From SCTG01 sp036005325 (GTDB taxonomy: Bacteria; Nitrospirota; Nitrospiria; Nitrospirales; NS-4): a stretch of 27,377 bases of DNA. Below are positions 1 through 7,107 of this stretch, in pieces. Below the pieces are notes generated by a model that saw only the letters and a list, made by a program, of their open reading frames with translations, was not told the origin of the DNA and made no database searches. How positions within the stretch are numbered: the first letter of the stretch is position 1; each line of letters starts with the position of its first letter. The position numbers and the translations under genes are program-made. The DNA lies in contig DASYQR010000035.1 in the NCBI GenBank assembly GCA_036005325.1, positions 1 to 27,377 on the forward strand. Direction: 5' to 3'.

Positions 1-66
1 CCCCCTACCAGCGTCACCCGCTTGTCTGTGCAAGTTGACCGCCTGGAAAACCGTGTGCTACCTTGA
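1..66 (+). CDS. Possible C-terminal tail of an upstream gene (partial)
   Basis: An open frame runs in from the left edge and stops at a TGA at 64-66, giving about 21 residues with spaced Leu and Val (RLSVQVDRLENRVLP at the end), which reads like the end of a helical or coiled-coil protein. It would leave only 12 nt before the first HEAT gene, consistent with an operon continuing from outside the window. The stretch is too short to prove coding. The other plus frames look less protein-like. Confidence 0.3.
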   Translation, partial: PPTSVTRLSVQVDRLENRVLP

Positions 67-78
67 TCAATCCAGCAT

Positions 79-1188
79 ATGAGTGATCGGGTACTGGAAG
101 AGATAGCGGCGCTGAAGGACGAAGACTGGGCGCTTCGGGAGGATGCGGCAACCCTGTTGGGCGAGTTCCGTGACCCCCGCGCGGTGGGTCCCCTCGTAGA
201 GGCGCTCCATGACGAGGATCGAGCCGTCAGGGACGCCGCAACCGCGGCCCTGCGGAAGATCGGTGTGGCGGCGGTGCCGGCGCTGCTCGCGGCCTTGCAG
301 GACCCCAACGGGAATGTGCAGGAACTGGCGGTCGCCGTCCTTAAGGACCTGCCTGACCCGCGTGCCGTTGAGCCGCTCATCGGATGTCTGACGAATAAGA
401 ATTGGATTGTCCGGATGCACGCTGCCAAGGGGCTGGGTCTTGCAGGAGGCGAACGAGCCGTCGCTCCCTTGATTCCGTTGCTCATGGATTCGGTCAAGGC
501 AGTGCGGGTGGACGCCACTGAGGCCCTGGCCCTGATCGGGCGCCCGGCGCTGGCGTCCCTGCTGGCGGCGGTGCGGCATGAGGCGTGGATTCTGCGGCTG
601 CATGCGTGCGAAGCGCTCGGGAAAATCGGGGCCGACGAAGCGGTCGACGCGTTATGCCAGGCCATGCTGAACGATCGGGATGCGGCCGTTCGGCAGGATG
701 CCGCGAAGGCGCTCGGGGGAATCGGGAGCCCGCTGGCGGTGGAGGCGCTGACGGCAGCGCTTGCAGACCTGGACGTGCGGCCTTTCGCGGTGGAGGCCCT
801 CGGCAAGCTCAAGGACCCGCGGGCTCTCGACACGCTGATTGATGTGGTGACCGGCAAGGGCCGCCCGGCCAATGTTCGTAAGGTCGCGGTGTGCGGGGCT
901 GAGTCCGGCGAATTGGATATAGAAGAAATGGAAACCCAGATCTTTGCCATCGGCGGTCTCGCCGAGATCGGAGACGACCGGGCAATCGACCCGCTGATCC
1001 GGGCGCTGAAGGATACCAGGCTGAGGGCCGCGGCTGCGGCCGCCTTGGGCAAGATGGGTCTTCGGGTGGCGGCTCCCTTGCTGGCAGCCATGAAGACCGA
1101 GACGGACGCCAACATTCTTTTTCACGCACGGGCGATTATGTCGACAGTTGGGTGGCGTCCTACCGCGACGATGAAAGAAGGCATATAA
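79..1188 (+). CDS. HEAT-repeat protein 1 (PBS-lyase HEAT type)
   Basis: The 369-residue protein is made almost entirely of ~31-residue HEAT repeats of the form DPRAVxPLxxAL..D.xxxVRxxAAxALGxIG, about eleven of them. Such alpha-solenoids act as protein-binding scaffolds; no catalytic residues are visible. There is no signal peptide or membrane segment, so it should be cytoplasmic. Repeats carrying a Trp in the D-E-x-W-x-V/L-R motif occur at residues 17, 109 and 170, spaced by multiples of about 31. A non-repeat insertion at about residues 258-290 (with VAVCGAESGELD) interrupts the array before the last repeats, and the protein ends near a GWRP motif. ATG 79 is the first start of the frame; no clear Shine-Dalgarno precedes it, so translation may be coupled to an upstream gene. 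The stop is followed after one base by the next HEAT gene. The specific function is unknown. Confidence 0.9.
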   Translation: MSDRVLEEIAALKDEDWALREDAATLLGEFRDPRAVGPLVEALHDEDRAVRDAATAALRKIGVAAVPALLAALQDPNGNVQELAVAVLKDLPDPRAVEPLIGCLTNKNWIVRMHAAKGLGLAGGERAVAPLIPLLMDSVKAVRVDATEALALIGRPALASLLAAVRHEAWILRLHACEALGKIGADEAVDALCQAMLNDRDAAVRQDAAKALGGIGSPLAVEALTAALADLDVRPFAVEALGKLKDPRALDTLIDVVTGKGRPANVRKVAVCGAESGELDIEEMETQIFAIGGLAEIGDDRAIDPLIRALKDTRLRAAAAAALGKMGLRVAAPLLAAMKTETDANILFHARAIMSTVGWRPTATMKEGI

Positions 1189-1189
1189 C

Positions 1190-2500
1190 ATGGCAAACAA
1201 GCTTGCAGATTGGTTGGAAGCGCTGACTGACCCGGACGATGCGACGCGGGAGGAGGCAGCCCAGGCGCTGATCAAGCTGGCGGACCCCTCCGCGACGGAC
1301 GCCCTTCTCGAGGCCTTACAGGATGAGTACTGGTCCGTCCGGATGTACACGGGTCACGCGTTGGCTCGGATCGGAGGGCCCAAAGTCATCGACGCCTTGG
1401 TCCCGATGCTGGGGGATTCCATTAAAGAATGCCGGGATGGCGCAGTGGATGATTTTGTGACCATCGGGGCGCCGGCTGTGGAGCGATTGGTATCCGCGCT
1501 TCGAGACGAGCGCTGGCGTGTGCGGGAGAGCGCGGCCAAGGCGCTGGGGCTGATCAAGGACACACGCGCGGTGGACGGGTTGATCGCCGCCTTGCGGGAC
1601 CGGGACGGGTCGGTGCGCACGATCGCGGCGGAGGCGCTGGGGCGGCTCGGCGATCCGAAGGCCATCAAAGGCTTGATGGCCCTGTTCAAGGACAGCTCCA
1701 AGCTGGTGCGTGTGACCGCAACGATTGCCCTGATGCAGATCGGGGAGGCGACCGTCGAACCGTTGATGGAAGGGCTCAAGGATGAGAACTTCCAGGTTCG
1801 CCTGCATTCGGTGCAGGCGCTGGGCGGGATTACCAGCGACTATCCCACCGGCCGATCCTGGTTGAAGGATTCCCGGCCTGTCCATGGGCTGATCACGCTC
1901 TTGAAAGACAAGGACCGGGCGGTGCGTGAAGACGCCGCCATCGCGCTGGGCATGATCGGCGATCCCAGCGCCGTGCCGGCCCTCATCGAGGCCATGCAGG
2001 ACGGCACCGTGAGGGTCCGGGCGATCATGGCGCTGGGGATGATTGCCGATCCCCGTTCCGTCGAGCCCCTGATCCGGGTGCTGGAAGGCGTCGGCATCAA
2101 TATGAAAGGCACTCCGATGCCGGGCTGCATCGTCAGCGAAGAATGGTTCATCCGGGAACAGGCGGCGCTCGCCCTGGGGCACATCAACGACGTCCGCAGC
2201 GTCCCGGCCCTGTGCCAAGCGCTGAAAGATACCAGGCTTCGCGAAAAGGCGGCGCAGGCGCTCATAGAGCTCGGCCCTCAGGTCATTGACCAATTAATTG
2301 ATTTCATCAACAACCCCGAGTCCTCCAAAGTCGAGCAGCTCAGCGATAACGTGCTGGCATTCGCCACCAACCGACTGGATGCGGCAGGCTCCTTGCGGGC
2401 GTTGGTGATGGATATCCTGATGCAACTCGGCTGGACGCCGCCTGAGGAGACTCCGGAGGGTGAGCCCGGCAAGGCGAGCCTGGATAAAGCCAAGAGCTGA
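1190..2500 (+). CDS. HEAT-repeat protein 2
   Basis: This 436-residue protein is the longest of the five and has about twelve HEAT repeats, starting immediately at the N-terminus. Trp-bearing repeats (DEYWSVR, DERWRVR) alternate with ordinary ones. Near residues 298-318 a non-repeat insertion containing KGTPMPGCIVSEEW sits at the place where protein 1 has its own Cys-containing insertion. The following repeat in both proteins contains the same LKDTRLR segment, so the two are paralogues. The array ends with LGWTPP and then a charged tail. The ATG follows the previous stop by one base, with GAAGG about 10 nt upstream, so the two genes are probably translationally coupled. The protein is cytoplasmic with no signal peptide, and its partners are unknown. 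Confidence 0.9.
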   Translation: MANKLADWLEALTDPDDATREEAAQALIKLADPSATDALLEALQDEYWSVRMYTGHALARIGGPKVIDALVPMLGDSIKECRDGAVDDFVTIGAPAVERLVSALRDERWRVRESAAKALGLIKDTRAVDGLIAALRDRDGSVRTIAAEALGRLGDPKAIKGLMALFKDSSKLVRVTATIALMQIGEATVEPLMEGLKDENFQVRLHSVQALGGITSDYPTGRSWLKDSRPVHGLITLLKDKDRAVREDAAIALGMIGDPSAVPALIEAMQDGTVRVRAIMALGMIADPRSVEPLIRVLEGVGINMKGTPMPGCIVSEEWFIREQAALALGHINDVRSVPALCQALKDTRLREKAAQALIELGPQVIDQLIDFINNPESSKVEQLSDNVLAFATNRLDAAGSLRALVMDILMQLGWTPPEETPEGEPGKASLDKAKS

Positions 2501-2506
2501 CGGGGC

Positions 2507-3676
2507 ATGGCCAAAAAAGACAAGACAGAGGATCTGGTCAAGGAGCTTATCCACGAGGAAGACTGGAAGCGGATGAATTCGACCGCCGAGCTCCTCAAGC
2601 GCGGCCCGGAGGCCGTCAGGGCCCTGATCGCAGCGTTGACGGATGAGAACCCGCGCCTTCGCGCTGAAGTCGCTCATATGCTGGGGCGGATCAAGGACCG
2701 GACCGCCGGGGTGCCTCTGGTTACGTTGCTCAAGGACTCCGAGGCAAACGTCCGGGAAGCGGCGATCGAGGCCATCCGGCATGTGGCTGACGAAGCGGCG
2801 CTGGCGGAGATCGTCCGTTTGCTCGAGGACCCGTTGCATCGCGACCAGGCGGCCGCGGTCTTAGGCCGCTTAAAAGACCCCGGCGCGCTGGAGCCATTGG
2901 TTGCCATGCTGAAGAGCCAGGATTCAACCGCGCGGTTGCTCGCGGCGGACGCGTTGGACCAACTGGCCGATCCCCGGAGCGCCGATGCCTGGATCGATGC
3001 CATGACCTATCCCGATCTTCGTGAGGTCGCGGCGCGATCGCTCAAGCGCATCTCCGAGCTTCGGGAGCGGATTGCGGAAATCCTGGACCGGTTGAGGGAA
3101 AGTGAGGATACGGTGGCCTTGGAAGAAGCTCGGATTGGAGTCTCGATGGACCTGATCGGTCTGGGTCGCCCGGCAGTGTCCGGACTCTTGGAAGCGTTGG
3201 AGGACGAGCTCTGGGTCGTTCGCGAAGCGGCGGCTCAGGCCCTCGGGCTCATCGGCGATCTTAGGGCCGTCGAGCCGTTGCTGCGCAAGGCCAAAGCCGA
3301 TCGCGACATGGGAGTCCGTGAGAGCTGCATCAAGGCCCTCGGGGAGTTCGGCGATGCCCGCTCGGTCGATGTCCTGGTGGAAGCCGTGATGGATCCCACC
3401 ACGCGCTTGGCCGCGACGGAGGCCATGTCGAAGATCAAGGACATCACTGTACTGGTGCCCCATCTGGAACTCATCAAGAAGATGAAAGGGGATCGGGACG
3501 GACTGGTCAGCTATCATGGCGGGTTGATGTTGGACAAGCTGGCGAAACTGCTCGAGGAGCAGGGCGGCAAGCAGGTTGAAGAAAAGGAGCGCGATGAATG
3601 GGATGAAGAGATTCCGGCCCCCACACCGAAGGCGGCGGGTGGGACGGGTGGATCGGGAGGAGGCATCCCAGCATGA
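2507..3676 (+). CDS. HEAT-repeat protein 3 with acidic, Gly-rich tail
   Basis: The 389-residue protein consists of HEAT repeats from about residue 15 to 340. A less regular helical stretch at about 175-215 (ISELRERIAEILDRLRES) splits the array into two blocks. A Trp-bearing repeat (EDELWVVR) is present. Unlike its neighbours it lacks a C-terminal GWxP motif and instead ends in a tail of Glu/Lys/Asp followed by Pro/Ala/Gly. The last Gly codons (GGATCGGGAGGAGGC) also form the Shine-Dalgarno of the next gene, so part of the tail may reflect that constraint. The stop overlaps the next ATG by 4 nt (ATGA). No enzymatic motif is visible; a scaffold role is inferred. Confidence 0.88.
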   Translation: MAKKDKTEDLVKELIHEEDWKRMNSTAELLKRGPEAVRALIAALTDENPRLRAEVAHMLGRIKDRTAGVPLVTLLKDSEANVREAAIEAIRHVADEAALAEIVRLLEDPLHRDQAAAVLGRLKDPGALEPLVAMLKSQDSTARLLAADALDQLADPRSADAWIDAMTYPDLREVAARSLKRISELRERIAEILDRLRESEDTVALEEARIGVSMDLIGLGRPAVSGLLEALEDELWVVREAAAQALGLIGDLRAVEPLLRKAKADRDMGVRESCIKALGEFGDARSVDVLVEAVMDPTTRLAATEAMSKIKDITVLVPHLELIKKMKGDRDGLVSYHGGLMLDKLAKLLEEQGGKQVEEKERDEWDEEIPAPTPKAAGGTGGSGGGIPA

Positions 3677-4434
3677 GTGAGACCGATCGCCGTATTGATC
3701 AGCTCCTGGCGGCCTTGCGCGACGACAACGAGGCCTTGCGAGACCATGCAGTGGCCAGCCTCGGTCAAATAGGGCCGGCGGCGATTGATCGTCTGATCAA
3801 CCTCTTCGCCGACGAGGACCGGGTGATCCGGGAAGCGGCGAGGCAAGCCCTGGTCCAGGTGGGGGCCGCCGCGGTCGAGCCCTTGCTGGAGGCGCTGCGG
3901 GATGACGATTGGGCAGTGCGGGAGCAGGCGGCTGCGGCGTTGGGCCGACTCAAGGACGAACGCGCCATTGCGCCCCTCATTGCGGCGCTCAAGGATCGCG
4001 ACGGGGCCGTTCGTCTGGCGGCCGTCGAGGCCCTCGAGAAAATCGGCGACCCGCGCGCAGTGGAAGGATTGATGGAGGCTTTGCAGGACCAGACGGTGCG
4101 GGAAGAAGCGGCACGGGCGTTGAAAAAAATCCCGGACCCCCGAGCCGTGGATGGCCTGCTGCAAGGTCTCGCCGGAGGTAATTGGGTCGTGAAGCGTCAC
4201 GCGGCTGAAGCCTTGGGCTTGATCGGAGACACGCGTGCAGTGGAGGGATTACGGGAAGCGCTGCGGGACGAAGACTGGCTGGTTCGGCGAAATGCGGCGG
4301 AATCCCTGGCGAGGCTCCGGGACTCGGGGGCGGTGGCGGCGCTTCTCCCCCTCTTGGAGGATGAAAACGACATGGTCCGTGAAACGGCTGAGGGCGCGTT
4401 GTCGAGCTTGGGCTGGACCCCGCCGAATGCGTGA
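3673..4434 (+). CDS. HEAT-repeat protein 4
   Basis: The 253-residue protein is an almost pure HEAT array of seven or eight repeats, the most regular of the set. Trp repeats lie at residues 80, 171 and 202 (DDDWAVREQAA, GNWVVKRHAA, DEDWLVRRNAA), again spaced by multiples of about 31. It ends in LGWTPPNA, the same C-terminal signature as proteins 1 and 2. The ATG overlaps the previous stop and is preceded by a strong GGGAGGAGG nine bases upstream. There are no Cys-rich motifs, signal peptide or membrane segments. Because PBS-lyase HEAT repeats are widespread, automated naming as a phycocyanobilin lyase subunit would be misleading: there is no phycobilisome context here. Confidence 0.9.
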   Translation: MSETDRRIDQLLAALRDDNEALRDHAVASLGQIGPAAIDRLINLFADEDRVIREAARQALVQVGAAAVEPLLEALRDDDWAVREQAAAALGRLKDERAIAPLIAALKDRDGAVRLAAVEALEKIGDPRAVEGLMEALQDQTVREEAARALKKIPDPRAVDGLLQGLAGGNWVVKRHAAEALGLIGDTRAVEGLREALRDEDWLVRRNAAESLARLRDSGAVAALLPLLEDENDMVRETAEGALSSLGWTPPNA

Positions 4435-4449
4435 GCGAAGGAGAACGTG

Positions 4450-5166
4450 ATGGCTGATGAAGCACCCAAATTGATCCAGATCAGCAAGGGCGGGCCTGGG
4501 GTCAAGAAGGACGGGTTCAATCTCATTTCGGAGAAAGTGGTCAAGGTTGACGTTGAAGCCAGAATCCTGGAAATCGAGTTGCTGGCCTATGAAGGGAAGA
4601 CGGTGGTGCTGGAGGTCGGCGAGGACCTCCTCGAAGATCTGAAGAAGATCAAGCCGGGGGACGGCGTCACGGTTCGGGTGATAGAGGAAGAGCCGGGCGG
4701 GACCCTGCAGGGGGCGCCCACCAAGCGCCGTACCGTGAAAAGCATCACGGTCCGGTCGCGGGACGCCCAGAAGACGCGCGTCGAGGAGATGCTGTCCGCC
4801 CTCCAAGAGAGCCACTGGCTCACCCGCAAGTACGCCGTGGAAGTGCTGGGCACGATGGGCGACCCCCGCGCGGTGGGCCCTCTGATTGAGGCGCTGGCCG
4901 ACGAAGTCAATGATATTCGGCAACGCGCCTACGATTCTCTGATCAAAATCGGCGCGCCGAGCGTGACTGCCGTGGCCAGCCTCCTGACGCATGACGACGA
5001 CGATCTCCGGCAGGTCGCCGGCGAGATCATCCGCAAGATCGGCAAACCGGCGGTCGAGCCCCTGACTGAAGTCATGCTCACTGCAGACGAGGCGCTCCAG
5101 GCCAAGATCCGCAAGTTGCTTGACCGGATGGGCTATAAGCCGAAGCCGAAGACGGAAGTGATGTGA
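4450..5166 (+). CDS. Beta-domain plus HEAT-repeat protein 5
   Basis: The 238-residue protein has a different architecture from the other four. Residues ~1-90 form a beta-rich domain of the kind VVKVDVEARILEIELL...GKTVVLEVG...LKKIKPGDGVTVRVIE, resembling small OB- or SH3-like barrels. Residues ~115-230 hold about four HEAT repeats, beginning with the Trp-type ESHWLTRKYA and ending with MGYKPK, a variant of the shared GWxP ending. ATG 4450 is preferred over the adjacent GTG 4447 because AAGGAG at 4438-4443 is then spaced 6 nt away. It is the last gene of the HEAT operon and is followed by an inverted repeat. Function is unknown; the N-terminal barrel could bind a partner or nucleic acid (inference). 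Confidence 0.87.
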   Translation: MADEAPKLIQISKGGPGVKKDGFNLISEKVVKVDVEARILEIELLAYEGKTVVLEVGEDLLEDLKKIKPGDGVTVRVIEEEPGGTLQGAPTKRRTVKSITVRSRDAQKTRVEEMLSALQESHWLTRKYAVEVLGTMGDPRAVGPLIEALADEVNDIRQRAYDSLIKIGAPSVTAVASLLTHDDDDLRQVAGEIIRKIGKPAVEPLTEVMLTADEALQAKIRKLLDRMGYKPKPKTEVM

Positions 5167-5171
5167 AGGCG

Positions 5172-5191
5172 GGGCGGTTCGCGAACCGCCC
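5172..5191. terminator. Bidirectional terminator-like palindrome
   Basis: A perfect 20-bp palindrome (arms GGGCGGTTCG / CGAACCGCCC) lies between the convergent ends of HEAT gene 5 and the UDP-glucose dehydrogenase gene. It lacks a real T-run on either side, so it may work poorly as an intrinsic terminator or act as an RNA 3'-end stabiliser. Confidence 0.55.
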
Positions 5192-6505
5192 TTACCGAGG
5201 AGTCGGTCGACCGACGGACGTGTAGCGGAAGCCGAGCGAGGCCATGCGGGCCGGCTCGTAGACGTTCCGGAGGTCCACAAAGACCGGCGTTTTGAGACTG
5301 CGCTTGATCCGTTCCAAATCCAGGTTCCGAAACTGGTTCCATTCGGTCATCAGCACCAGGCCATCCGCGCCGGCCGCCGCTTCATACGCGTTGGCGCAGA
5401 GCGTGATTGTCGGCAAGAGTTTCCGTGCTTCCTCCAGCCCTGCGGGGTCATACGCCAGGATCTCCGCGCCGGCCTCCTGTAGCTTCGGAATAATATCCAG
5501 AGACGGCGCGTCACGCAGGTCGTTGGTGTTGGGTTTGAAGGAGAGCCCCAACACCGCGACGCGCTTGCCGGCCAAGGATCCTCCGAGCGCTGCCCGGATC
5601 TTCTCCACCATGCGCAGCCGCTGATTGACGTTCGCTCGAGCGGTCGCTTCGGCGATTTCCATGACACAGTCGGATTGCCGGCCCGTTTGAATCAGCGCGG
5701 CGATGTCCTTCGGAAAGCAGGACCCCCCGTAGCCGGGCCCTGCGTGCAGAAACTTCGATCCGATGCGATGATCGAGCCCCATGGCTCTGGCCACCACCTG
5801 CACGTCCGCCCCGACGCGTTCGCAGAGGTTTGCCACTTCATTGATGAACGATACTTTGGTCGCGAGGAACGTATTGGACGCGTACTTGATCATCTCGGCC
5901 GTGGCGACGTCCGTGAACACGAACGGGGTTTCGATCAGGTAGAGAGGCCGATACAGGTCTCGCATGATCGCTTCCGCCTGGGGGCTGCCGGCGCCGATGA
6001 CCACGCGGTTGGGGCGCATGAAATCTTCGATGGCCGATCCTTCCCGGAGGAATTCCGGATTGGAGACGATGTCGAAGTGAGCGGGCAGGGGAGCATCCCG
6101 CTCGATCAGCTCGCGCAACCGCTCCCCGGTACCGACCGGGACTGTTGATTTCGTGACGATCACCTTGTAGCGGTCGAGGTGAGTCGCGATGCCACGCCCC
6201 ACGTCTTCCACGAACGAGAGATCCGTCGAGCCGTCTTCACGGGAGGGAGTCCCCACGGCAATGAAGATCGCAAGACCGGTTTCGACGGCCTTGCCGAGAT
6301 CGGTGGTGAAGGTCAAGCGTCCCTCCGACAGGCCTTTCCGAACCAGTTCGGCCAAGCCCGGTTCGTAAATGGGAATCTCGCCTTTCTCCAGCATGGCAAT
6401 CCGACGTTCGTCCTTGTCCATGCAGGTCACCTGGACCCCGAATTCGGCAAAACAGGCTCCGGTCACCAACCCGACATAGCCTGTCCCGATGACGCTGATG
6501 TTCAT
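5192..6505 (-). CDS. ugd: UDP-glucose 6-dehydrogenase
   Basis: The 437-residue cytoplasmic enzyme oxidises UDP-glucose to UDP-glucuronate with two NAD+ per turn, feeding exopolysaccharide, lipopolysaccharide or nucleotide-sugar pathways. The N-terminal Rossmann motif GTGYVGL is at residues 7-13, the TKSTVPVGT and NPEFLREG motifs lie in the middle, and the catalytic Cys263 sits in GPGYGGSCFPKD. The C-terminal UDP-binding domain follows, with LGLSFKPNTNDLRDAPS. Length is typical for the bacterial family. ATG 6505 has AGGAGGGAG just upstream. The gene stands alone, convergent with the HEAT operon and divergent from the CBS gene. UDP-N-acetyl-mannosamine dehydrogenase is a relative, but the motifs fit Ugd better. 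Confidence 0.95.
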   Translation of the reverse strand: MNISVIGTGYVGLVTGACFAEFGVQVTCMDKDERRIAMLEKGEIPIYEPGLAELVRKGLSEGRLTFTTDLGKAVETGLAIFIAVGTPSREDGSTDLSFVEDVGRGIATHLDRYKVIVTKSTVPVGTGERLRELIERDAPLPAHFDIVSNPEFLREGSAIEDFMRPNRVVIGAGSPQAEAIMRDLYRPLYLIETPFVFTDVATAEMIKYASNTFLATKVSFINEVANLCERVGADVQVVARAMGLDHRIGSKFLHAGPGYGGSCFPKDIAALIQTGRQSDCVMEIAEATARANVNQRLRMVEKIRAALGGSLAGKRVAVLGLSFKPNTNDLRDAPSLDIIPKLQEAGAEILAYDPAGLEEARKLLPTITLCANAYEAAAGADGLVLMTEWNQFRNLDLERIKRSLKTPVFVDLRNVYEPARMASLGFRYTSVGRPTPR

Positions 6506-6533
6506 GCTGCTCCCTCCTGCCGTACCGCAGCGG

Positions 6534-6562
6534 AGTATAACACAGACCCGACGCTATTGACT
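6534..6562 (-). promoter_or_regulatory. Extended -10 promoter for ugd
   Basis: Read on the minus strand, TATACT (6534-6539) is preceded by TGT, an extended -10 (TGn) element. The -35 position, 17 bp further, falls on the same six bases as the -35 of the opposing CBS promoter but matches consensus poorly (AGTCAA). The predicted transcript start near 6527 leaves a leader of about 22 nt containing the ugd ribosome-binding site. Confidence 0.5.
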
Positions 6563-6586
6563 GTCCGCCAGGCCCTTCTCTACAAT
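6557..6586 (+). promoter_or_regulatory. Sigma70-type promoter of the CBS gene, near-leaderless
   Basis: TTGACT (6557-6562), an 18-bp spacer and TACAAT (6581-6586) form a near-consensus sigma70 promoter. Transcription should start near 6593, only about 4 nt before ATG 6597, so the mRNA would be essentially leaderless if that ATG is used. Confidence 0.6.
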
Positions 6587-6596
6587 TTCTCTTGCC

Positions 6597-7004
6597 ATGG
6601 CGAGCGGAGGAGTGATCCATAGACCTTTGGCGGTGATGATGAGCCGGCGGATATATTCCGTGCCTCCCTCCGCGCTGGTCGTTGAAGCCGCTCGAACCAT
6701 GCGGGACGCGCAGGTCGGTGCCTTACTGGTTTCCGACGGTGCGCGGTTTGACGGAATCGTCAGCGAGTCCGATCTGGTGCGTCGCGTATTGGCCGTGGGA
6801 GGCGATAGCAGTCACGTGCGAGTATCGGAGGTGATGACCGCCCCGATCATCACTATCGAGATTGACCGCTCCGCACATGACGCGAGCGATTTGATGGCAG
6901 AACGTGGCATCCGGCATCTGGCGGTGACGGAAGACGGAAACATTGTCGGCATTCTTTCAGTCCGGGACCTATTGCGCTATTTCAAAAACTGGGGCACGCT
7001 CTAG
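6597..7004 (+). CDS. Two-CBS-domain protein
   Basis: The 135-residue protein is a bare tandem CBS pair (Bateman module). CBS1 spans about residues 10-65 (MMSRRIYSVPPSALVVEAARTM...GIVSESDLVRRV) and CBS2 about 78-132 (VMTAPIITIEIDRSAHDASDLMAERGIRHLAVTE...GILSVRDLLRYF). Such modules bind adenine nucleotides or other ligands and usually regulate a partner; free-standing ones have varied or unknown targets. ATG 6597 gives a near-leaderless mRNA; a GGAGGA at 6606-6611 lies inside the frame and could instead serve TTG 6627 or ATG 6636/6639, which would still keep nearly all of CBS1. It is a single-gene unit followed by a strong stem-loop. Confidence 0.88.
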   Translation: MASGGVIHRPLAVMMSRRIYSVPPSALVVEAARTMRDAQVGALLVSDGARFDGIVSESDLVRRVLAVGGDSSHVRVSEVMTAPIITIEIDRSAHDASDLMAERGIRHLAVTEDGNIVGILSVRDLLRYFKNWGTL

Positions 7005-7045
7005 AACGCGAGAGTCCAGGTACAACGACTCCAGTCGTAACAAAA

Positions 7046-7078
7046 AAGCCCCCCTGCTCGTTGAGAGCAGGGGGGCTT
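7046..7078 (-). terminator. Strong intrinsic terminator of the ferredoxin gene
   Basis: Two 14-nt perfectly complementary arms (7046-7059 and 7065-7078, core GCCCCCCTGCTC) flank a 5-nt loop. On the minus strand the stem is followed directly by a T-rich tract (complement of A at 7042-7047), a textbook terminator for the ferredoxin gene. On the plus strand the downstream bases are only moderately T-rich, but the hairpin may also end the CBS transcript. Confidence 0.85.
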
Positions 7079-7107
7079 CTCAGTTTAGGCGGGAGACGCG
7101 CCGAACG

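Noticed and set aside
35..64. TTGACC-N18-TACCTT with TG extension as a promoter for the first HEAT gene
   Set aside because: The -10 matches only half of consensus, and the region reads as the possible end of an upstream gene, so an operon continuing from outside is equally likely.
1316..2293. 325-codon open frame antisense to HEAT gene 2
   Set aside because: Its repetitive pattern is simply the reverse complement of the HEAT repeats.
79..4434. HEAT genes as phycobilisome lyase subunits
   Set aside because: The repeat type shares that family name, but there are no phycobiliprotein genes, no lyase motifs and no photosynthetic context.
79..5166. CRISPR or DNA tandem-repeat array
   Set aside because: The periodicity is at protein level (~93 bp, divergent codons); there are no identical direct repeats with unique spacers.
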